In this document: piece by piece, positions 58,989 through 64,000 of the stretch
How positions within the stretch are numbered: position 1 is the first letter of the stretch
How the letters are laid out: each line of letters opens with the position of its first letter
NCBI RefSeq assembly: GCF_020042285.1
Contig: NZ_CP083388.1
Span: 682,001 to 746,000, forward strand
Source of the DNA: Ferruginibacter albus
GTDB taxonomy: Bacteria; Bacteroidota; Bacteroidia; Chitinophagales; Chitinophagaceae
Direction of reading: 5' to 3'
DNA: 64,000 nt
Translations under genes and position numbers: made by a program
The notes under the pieces: generated by a model
What the model was told of the DNA's origin: nothing
Databases searched by the model: none
Seen by the model: the letters and a program-made list of their open reading frames with translations, nothing else

Positions 58989-59128
58989 TTGGAATAGTCT
59001 GTTGGATAAGGTTGCCTACAACTCATAAATATATATACTTTCTTGGACCGAAAAGTATTGTCTTACCTAGCTGGTTGCCGATCGCTTTAATGCCAGCCCC
59101 ACTAACAATAAGTTTTAAGAATAAAAAA

Positions 59129-59150
59129 ATCCCCTGCAACTGCAGGGGAT
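59129..59150 (-). terminator. Terminator after the Cys-His-Asp protein gene
   Basis: ATCCCCTGCA/TGCAGGGGAT stem with a 2-base loop and a run of A before it (T-run on the minus strand). Core matches the hairpins at 51282 and 55544. Confidence 0.8.
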
Positions 59151-59248
59151 AATTATTTGTAGCGAGGAGTAGTTCAATATCTAACCAGTTTATAACTGAC
59201 TTAATTAAGATTTATCAGCTAGGGATTTACTTAAAAGTGAATGGTACT

Positions 59249-59890
59249 TTAAGCAGTTGACAGGAAGTCAGAAAGCAGGCTTTCTATCAAATTCCTATGT
59301 TCTAACCAATTCTTTTGGATAATTTTATTTATATCCTCACAATATTCATCATATAAAAACGGTTTACTGAATCCTTTCAATAGACTCATTTGTTTAGTCT
59401 CTGTAAGAATTATGCTTGCGGCGGTTAAATTTATACGCAATAAAGAATCTATCTTATATAATCCTTGAGGTGGTTTTTTCATAGTATCAACATAGGCAGC
59501 TCCATTATTGAGCAATCTCTCTATCCAAAACCCTCGAATTCCCTCAATTTGCTCTTTATCTAAGACACTATGGACAGTATGAGTTCTTGGTTTTATATCT
59601 ACATAAATGGCATCGGTATTTTCATCGAATTGCTTTATTGTGGGGTCGACAATAATTTTACTATAATCTTCGAGTTTTATCCAATAATGAGGAGTATTGA
59701 TATAATTTATATCATTATACTTTCCTGCTACTAAGGAATTCCTAAAACCGTTATTATGTAAATGAATTGATAAAGGATAACATACAGTAAAACAATTACC
59801 CCTTAGCATGGAATTACCAAGAGTTTTGTCTGTAAATGTTTTCGATAATGCCTTTATTTGGCTTTTTTGTTCTTTTGTAATTTGTTGCAT
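59249..59890 (-). CDS. Transglutaminase/papain-like fold protein
   Basis: A 213-aa protein with a likely catalytic triad of the transglutaminase/papain-like type: Cys33 in RGNCFTVCYP, His68 in NTPHYWIKL and Asp82 in IIVDPTIKQF. The spacing (about 35 then 14 residues) fits this fold. It may be a protease, amidase or transglutaminase. It lies 39 bases downstream of the PD-(D/E)XK-like gene, so both probably form one operon divergent from the TAC operon. Substrate unknown. Confidence 0.6.
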   Translation of the reverse strand: MQQITKEQKSQIKALSKTFTDKTLGNSMLRGNCFTVCYPLSIHLHNNGFRNSLVAGKYNDINYINTPHYWIKLEDYSKIIVDPTIKQFDENTDAIYVDIKPRTHTVHSVLDKEQIEGIRGFWIERLLNNGAAYVDTMKKPPQGLYKIDSLLRINLTAASIILTETKQMSLLKGFSKPFLYDEYCEDINKIIQKNWLEHRNLIESLLSDFLSTA

Positions 59891-59929
59891 TAGACTGCAA
59901 TAAGTTGTTTCACAAATTGTTCCACTTCA

Positions 59930-60826
59930 TTACGGATTAACTTGACCATTAATAATTACTCCTTTGAAAGAATCAAAAATAAAAATTCTGTCAAACGCTG
60001 TTAAATGATTGGGCAAACTGTCTAAGTTAATATTGAAGCTTGATATTGAACTTGCTCCATCAATAACAATGAGCAACCAACATTTATTTATGTTTTTAGT
60101 AGCTTTGTACACGGTGATTTTTTCTTCCTTTTTCATAATCGTTTGTAGGAGTGTATCCGTGCTTAAATCCGCTAGCCAATAGTTTTCCCATAAGGTTAAT
60201 TCCAATGTGGAATGTTGATTCCAAAGAATATCCTCAATAAAATCGGGCTTGGGGATATGCTTATTGTTTGCCATGGCAAGAATACACTCACATATAGAAT
60301 TAATGAGTTGTTCCCGTTTAGTAGTTAGTTTTTCTCTGATTTTATCTGGAATAATGATAACATTAAAAAGACCCTTTAAAGTCGAGCTTCTTTTAGCTAT
60401 CGTCTGCTCACATTTTTTAAATATTTTTCTTATCGTTTTAATTTCAGCGACTACAGTATCATCATAAATTCCCGTAAGCTCAACACCAATCGATTCACTC
60501 TTACATTCGATAATAAAATCAGGTTGTTCTTCACATTCAACCACTCTAATATCTTGATTTAAAAAGTAGAGAAATTTACCCAAATCAATAAGTTCAAGCA
60601 ACTTTTTATTGCTTTCCTTAGTATTCTTATTTTTCAGGCTATCATAAAAAGGATTTATCAGCTCTTTTATTTTTAAAATCTGATTGTCCATTTCCTTTAT
60701 TTGAGCAAAGTCTTCATCAGAAAGGCTAATCAACGAAGGGTGAGTGTTTAACATTTTAGCAATTATAATGCGAATGCCTTCTTCTGGATTTTCTCCTGAT
60801 ATTTTACCAACAAACCTACGAATCAT
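59930..60826 (-). CDS. PD-(D/E)XK-like nuclease, island protein
   Basis: A 298-aa protein with a restriction-endonuclease-like motif: QPDFIIECKS (Asp103) and GVELT (Glu116, Thr118), separated by a short loop, which matches PD-(D/E)xK variants with E-x-T in the third position. The N-terminal helical region (about 1-95) may bind a partner. First gene of an operon with the triad protein. It may be a nuclease effector. A nuclease-dead fold cannot be excluded. Confidence 0.6.
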   Translation of the reverse strand: MIRRFVGKISGENPEEGIRIIIAKMLNTHPSLISLSDEDFAQIKEMDNQILKIKELINPFYDSLKNKNTKESNKKLLELIDLGKFLYFLNQDIRVVECEEQPDFIIECKSESIGVELTGIYDDTVVAEIKTIRKIFKKCEQTIAKRSSTLKGLFNVIIIPDKIREKLTTKREQLINSICECILAMANNKHIPKPDFIEDILWNQHSTLELTLWENYWLADLSTDTLLQTIMKKEEKITVYKATKNINKCWLLIVIDGASSISSFNINLDSLPNHLTAFDRIFIFDSFKGVIINGQVNP

Positions 60827-60925
60827 ATAAAGATTATAATTGATTCTATAATTTACAAAATATATATTAATGGCGCATTCTGATCCTATTTATACGTCTA
60901 AATTACTATTCGTAAGAAATAAATG

Positions 60926-60956
60926 TTGGAGAACCCAAAAAATGGCCCTACTTTTG
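60926..60956 (+). promoter_or_regulatory. Promoter of the TAC operon
   Basis: TTG (60926-60928), 20 bases, TACTTTTG (60949-60956), a full Bacteroidota-type promoter. The palindrome follows at 60959. Confidence 0.7.
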
Positions 60957-60958
60957 TT

Positions 60959-60976
60959 CTTAACTTATAAGTTAAG
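60959..60976. promoter_or_regulatory. 18-bp perfect palindrome, operator candidate
   Basis: CTTAACTTATAAGTTAAG, a perfect palindrome starting 3 bases after the -7 box and ending directly before the toxin TTG start. Its position over the transcription start fits an antitoxin operator. Confidence 0.65.
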
Positions 60977-61483
60977 TTGATTGTTAAGATAATACCATTA
61001 CTATCCTTACAATTCGAAAAGGTGCATTATTATACTGTACAGTTCGAAAATAAAGACCTTTCTGAATTTAAGGACTTCCAATCCCGCATGAATAATGATA
61101 AGGATAGATTTGAATTAGCAGAACTTAACAGATATGTTCAAAGAATTGGACAAATTTATGGAGCTTCTAATAGACATTTCAAGGATGAGGATTCAGCAGA
61201 ACGTCTACCACCACCATATCATCAGTTTATTGAAAGCAAAGCCTTCAATGATTATGGTTTGAGATTGTATTGTATAAGATTAACTACTAGCACAGTAATC
61301 TTATTAAATGGTGGAAGAAAGACAAGTTTAAAAGTTCAAGACTGTCCTAATTGCTTTCCTCATTTTAATAATGTAAGGATGTTATCTAATAAAATTAATA
61401 ATGCAATACTAGACGGTTTTATTGAAATAAATCTTGAATCTAAAGAAATAGAACTTGATAATGATTTCGAATTAATAATATAA
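60977..61483 (+). CDS. HigB/RelE-like toxin of a toxin-antitoxin-chaperone module
   Basis: A 168-aa protein with the RelE/HigB-like core: HYYTVQFENKDLSEF at the N-terminus and YGLRLYCIRLTTSTVILLNG followed by RKT (about 93-116), a pattern seen in HigB-like toxins. Such toxins cut mRNA at the ribosome. The start is TTG at 60977, directly after the 18-bp palindrome; no ATG lies closer than Met38, which would remove the N-terminal strand. The antitoxin follows after 22 bases. Confidence 0.65.
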   Translation: MIVKIIPLLSLQFEKVHYYTVQFENKDLSEFKDFQSRMNNDKDRFELAELNRYVQRIGQIYGASNRHFKDEDSAERLPPPYHQFIESKAFNDYGLRLYCIRLTTSTVILLNGGRKTSLKVQDCPNCFPHFNNVRMLSNKINNAILDGFIEINLESKEIELDNDFELII

Positions 61484-61505
61484 ACCCAAACTAAAATACA
61501 GAGCC

Positions 61506-61979
61506 ATGATTAAGAATAAGAAAAAATTGATTCCAGAAGAAACTCAAGAGTTTTTAACAACTATTGATGAAATGGAGTTAGCAAGTAAAATATTCGTAGA
61601 CAAATCTTTAGAAATTGCCGAGTATATATTTCTTCTACTAGAAGAAAAAGGGATGAAGCAAAAAGAGTTGGCTGATGCAATGGGTAAAACAGAAGCAGAA
61701 ATTAGTAAATGGTTAGGGGGATTGCACAATTATACTTTAAGGTCTATTTCAAAAATTGAAGCGGCCTTAGGTACAAGCATTATATGTACGCCGCATCATA
61801 GAAGTTATGATGTATTGATGACTAACAAACAAAGTGGTCAAATTCAAGAAGCGATCATTCCTTCTTCTAAATTTAAATATCCAAAAGAATGCAAAATACT
61901 AAATATTAGAAATTATCAAAACTGTATAGAAACAAAACAAATCGATTCTATAAAACAGGATTATGCAACTGCTTCATAA
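61506..61979 (+). CDS. HigA-like antitoxin (HTH) with long C-terminal tail
   Basis: A 157-aa protein with an XRE-type helix-turn-helix (about 36-92: IFLLLEEKGMKQKELADAMG, then KTEAEISKWLGGLHNYTLRS) and a C-terminal tail of about 65 residues (93-157). In SecB-dependent TAC systems the antitoxin carries a C-terminal chaperone-addiction (ChAD) extension; this tail is a candidate for it. It likely represses the operon through the palindrome at 60959. Confidence 0.75.
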   Translation: MIKNKKKLIPEETQEFLTTIDEMELASKIFVDKSLEIAEYIFLLLEEKGMKQKELADAMGKTEAEISKWLGGLHNYTLRSISKIEAALGTSIICTPHHRSYDVLMTNKQSGQIQEAIIPSSKFKYPKECKILNIRNYQNCIETKQIDSIKQDYATAS

Positions 61980-62006
61980 TTAAATTAAAAATCGGCATAA
62001 ATTAAT

Positions 62007-62462
62007 ATGAATCCCAACAGGAGAATAGAACCAGAAAAGATACATATACTCACCATTAAAACTATTAGTGGTAACATAAGTACTGACTCTAAAATTGATA
62101 GTAAAAATGTTAAAAACCATAAATTCAATTTTAATTTAGAAAGTGGTTTCTCAGAAAAAGAAAAGATAATCGGACTTGTATTAACAATAGATATTACGGG
62201 TCTTAATTCAAAAGGTGAGGAGTTGAATGCAAAAGGTTCATATACACATGAATTAATTTTTAAGATTGAAAACATGGATGATTTCATAGGTTTAAATACA
62301 GAAGACAAAACACCAGAGTTAGACTGGTTATTACTTAGCACTGTCGCAAGTATAGCCTACTCAACTATTAGAGGAATTATCTATTTACGAACACAAGGAA
62401 CACCTCTGAACGCAGTTATTTTACCAGTAGCAGACCCTAAAAAAATAATTGGATTAACATAA
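62007..62462 (+). CDS. SecB-like chaperone of the TAC module
   Basis: A 151-aa protein whose C-terminal half matches SecB: SIAYSTIRGIIYLRTQGTPL and NAVILPVADPKKI (about 115-147), corresponding to the E. coli SecB helix-loop segment with RGTFP and APV. Length and layout fit SecB. In TAC systems SecB-like proteins fold the antitoxin and so control toxin release. It starts 27 bases after the antitoxin stop, same strand. Confidence 0.75.
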   Translation: MNPNRRIEPEKIHILTIKTISGNISTDSKIDSKNVKNHKFNFNLESGFSEKEKIIGLVLTIDITGLNSKGEELNAKGSYTHELIFKIENMDDFIGLNTEDKTPELDWLLLSTVASIAYSTIRGIIYLRTQGTPLNAVILPVADPKKIIGLT

Positions 62463-62820
62463 ACGTAATACACTAATAATGACATTATTTATCCCATTTA
62501 TAGACAGCAGTTAACCATGCTGGTAATGAAAAGGAAAACCCCAAAAGCATTTGCTTTTAGGGCTTAACTTAAAACGGAAAAAGAAAGGTGTGGAGCCTGG
62601 CATCGCATGATGCCGACCTTTTCCGCAAGTAGTTTAAATTTTTTGCGAAAATAAGAGAAACATCATAAGTTTCATTTTTTATTTTAGCTATTTTCCCTCC
62701 TCATCATTACCTCTCTTCATTTCAAACAATCTTCATGCCATGCACATGGCATACTTTCTTTAACGTTGTTTTATTTAATAAAGTATAACAACCACTTTAA
62801 TACACTAAATTAAAATACAT
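62463..62820. other. Intergenic region with two structured elements
   Basis: A terminator-like hairpin lies at 62540-62562 (CCC...AAAAGC/GCTTTT...GGG) but lacks a T-run. A second structure at 62575-62625 has a perfect GGCATC/GATGCC hairpin nested in a CGGAAAA.../...TTTTCCG stem. The rest is AT-rich. Confidence 0.5.
62575..62625 (+). ncRNA. Possible structured RNA or attenuator
   Basis: CGGAAAAAGAAAGGT (62575-62589) can pair with ACCTTTTCCG (62616-62625), and GGCATC (62599-62604) pairs with GATGCC (62609-62614) around a GCAT loop. A nested two-stem shape. No known family recognised; could be a terminator or a small RNA. Confidence 0.3.
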
Positions 62821-63480
62821 ATGATTCGCATACAATGTTCTATGTTAGAACAAATCAGAAAAAATCCCATTGCTTACGCTCAACTCTTAGCAACTGAAGA
62901 TAAATTAAAAAAAGGAGGTTCACAAGGAATGTTTTCTTATTGGCAGAGAATAGCTAAATCAATACATTCTGAAGAATTAACTATAAGCCAAGGAATCTTG
63001 AAATTGGAAAATTTATTTCTAACATTCAATGACAATGTTAAAAATAAAAATAGACAAACGGGTTTGTTAAAACATCTACCTAAATATTGTAATGAATATA
63101 AAAGGATGCAATTTGAATTTGTTGACTCAAAGAAATTTATGCAGTGGGATATTTTACCAGAAGTAAAACTATCTGGCTATACATCATGGATTGTAAAAAA
63201 TAAAACTAGCTTTTATTCGTATTTCCCATTAGAAAAAAATATAGATTGGCAAGCCGAACTCCGATTTCCATTAATACAGAATTATTTAGCAACAAATATT
63301 CTAGAATGCGATTCGTCAGAATTGCAAATAGGTATATATAGTTTAGAGAGCTCTAGTTTTGAATTTAAATCGTTTAATAAAACAGAAATTGAAAAAGCAA
63401 TAAATGAAACTAAAATTGTTTTTCACCAAGTATTTGAAGAGTATGAAAAGAAAAAACCAAAAGTAGCAGCCTGGCGCTAG
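62821..63480 (+). CDS. Unknown island protein
   Basis: A 219-aa protein starting MIRIQCSMLEQIRKNPIAYA. A C-terminal segment with FPLIQNYLATNILECDSSEL, then QIGIYSLES and EIEKAINETK has a mixed alpha/beta look but gives no recognised family. It follows the TAC operon and precedes a 12-bp-stem terminator, so it is probably its own transcript. Confidence 0.5.
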   Translation: MIRIQCSMLEQIRKNPIAYAQLLATEDKLKKGGSQGMFSYWQRIAKSIHSEELTISQGILKLENLFLTFNDNVKNKNRQTGLLKHLPKYCNEYKRMQFEFVDSKKFMQWDILPEVKLSGYTSWIVKNKTSFYSYFPLEKNIDWQAELRFPLIQNYLATNILECDSSELQIGIYSLESSSFEFKSFNKTEIEKAINETKIVFHQVFEEYEKKKPKVAAWR

Positions 63481-63503
63481 ATCTGTATATTTTAAGATAA
63501 AAT

Positions 63504-63532
63504 CTGCTGCATTTTTTCAGAAAATGCAGCAG
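63504..63532 (+). terminator. Terminator after the 62821-63480 gene
   Basis: CTGCTGCATTTT/AAAATGCAGCAG perfect 12-bp stem with a 5-base loop, then a short T-run. Confidence 0.8.
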
Positions 63533-63666
63533 TGCTTTTGACTTAAGCCAATACTCCTGAAGCAGCAAAATATCCTATAGAATCAGGAGAAGCTAGGACT
63601 TCAGTTATCGCACAATTGAAGTTTGGAGTAGCGCAACTACTTTATTATAAATTTTTGCAACAGGAA

Positions 63667-63816
63667 ATGGGTAAACCTACCGAATTGCTCCAAAAACGCA
63701 AAATTGCAGTTTCCCTATTGACTTGGTTGAAAATTAATAAGGACTCAATAATAACTGCGACAATAGCTGGATTGCTTGTGGCAATCGTAGTTTGGTTTTT
63801 TACAAATCACTCCTAA
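63667..63816 (+). CDS. Possible small tail-anchored protein
   Basis: A 49-aa frame from the ATG at 63667 (the frame itself opens earlier at TTG 63616). It has a basic N-terminus (TELLQKRKIAVSLL) and a C-terminal transmembrane helix (about 28-45, ITATIAGLLVAIVVWFF). Could be a small membrane protein or spurious. Confidence 0.35.
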   Translation: MGKPTELLQKRKIAVSLLTWLKINKDSIITATIAGLLVAIVVWFFTNHS

Positions 63817-63917
63817 CGAGTATTTCAAAACCTATCTGATAGTTATTTCTATATTATATAGCCTTAATAATTAATTTAAATAAAAGCTCTATATTGATTC
63901 CCAAATTCGCATAGAAT

Positions 63918-64000
63918 ATGACTAATGATATTAAAATTGAATCCCAATCTCTGCGGAGTCATGTTCTCGAATCTATTAAAAAGTTTCTTGCTGAAGAAAA
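63918..64000 (+). CDS. 5' end of a gene running off the window
   Basis: ATG at 63918 opens a frame of 27 codons to the window end (MTNDIKIESQSLRSHVLESI then KKFLAEE). Too short to assign; the helical, charged start is like a regulator or small protein. Confidence 0.4.
   Translation, partial: MTNDIKIESQSLRSHVLESIKKFLAEE

Noticed and set aside
62821-63480. Assigning the 219-aa protein to the TAC operon
   Set aside because: A gap of 358 bases with structured elements separates it, so it is treated as an independent gene.
1-64000. tRNA and rRNA genes
   Set aside because: No cloverleaf with GTTC loop and CCA-like end, nor rRNA-like sequence, was noticed in the intergenic regions.

Overview
The window comes from a Bacteroidota chromosome, most likely family Chitinophagaceae (a Ferruginibacter-like genus is a guess). 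Evidence for this: Bacteroidota-type promoter boxes (TTG or TTTG, about 20 bases, then TAnnTTTG), few Shine-Dalgarno sites, secreted proteins with type IX secretion (T9SS) C-terminal domains, a TonB-dependent receptor, a LemA/TPM operon, an 830-residue PIG-L protein and a 2036-residue alpha-2-macroglobulin. No rRNA, tRNA or CRISPR array was seen.

Layout. 0-24.8 kb is mostly core: O-methyltransferase, LysM glucosaminidase, hypoxanthine phosphoribosyltransferase, YfbK-like VWA protein, alpha-2-macroglobulin, sucD, a proline-iminopeptidase-like hydrolase, lpxB, a 56-residue membrane protein overlapping lpxB, ribBA, a TamB-like protein, PIG-L deacetylase, and an ECF sigma/membrane-protein pair. 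24.9-30.2 kb is an AT-rich accessory island: an IS1595-family element with a small HTH gene, a two-gene DUF6978-like/DUF1828-like cassette, an HNH nuclease plus two-TM protein operon, and a possible winged-helix gene. 30.2-54.2 kb returns to housekeeping and surface functions: TPM/TPM/LemA, beta-helix protein, pgk, gapA, adenine deaminase, aminotransferase, a TonB receptor operon with a Cys-rich protein and BNR lipoprotein, DoxX, ECF sigma, HPP, two hydrolases, a GAF-PAS protein and a frameshifted giant T9SS protein. 54.9-58.4 kb holds a conserved hypothetical and a 13-repeat T9SS protein with a relic T9SS tail beside it. 58.6-64 kb is a second accessory island.

The second island holds the most interesting system: a three-gene toxin/antitoxin/SecB-like chaperone (TAC) operon at 60.98-62.46 kb. 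It has a clear promoter and an 18-bp perfect palindrome directly before the toxin start. Divergent from it is an operon with a PD-(D/E)XK-like protein and a transglutaminase/papain-like protein with a Cys-His-Asp triad. With the HNH/two-TM pair and the DUF6978/DUF1828 pair in the first island, these are the best candidates for undescribed anti-phage or stress systems.

Other points: a structured leader before the TonB receptor that may be a cis-regulatory RNA, a -1 frame disruption in a T9SS beta-helix gene, dispersed intergenic repeats, and a 34-codon gene remnant in the 37.4-38.1 kb gap. All functional assignments rest on motif recognition by eye; no database search was run.
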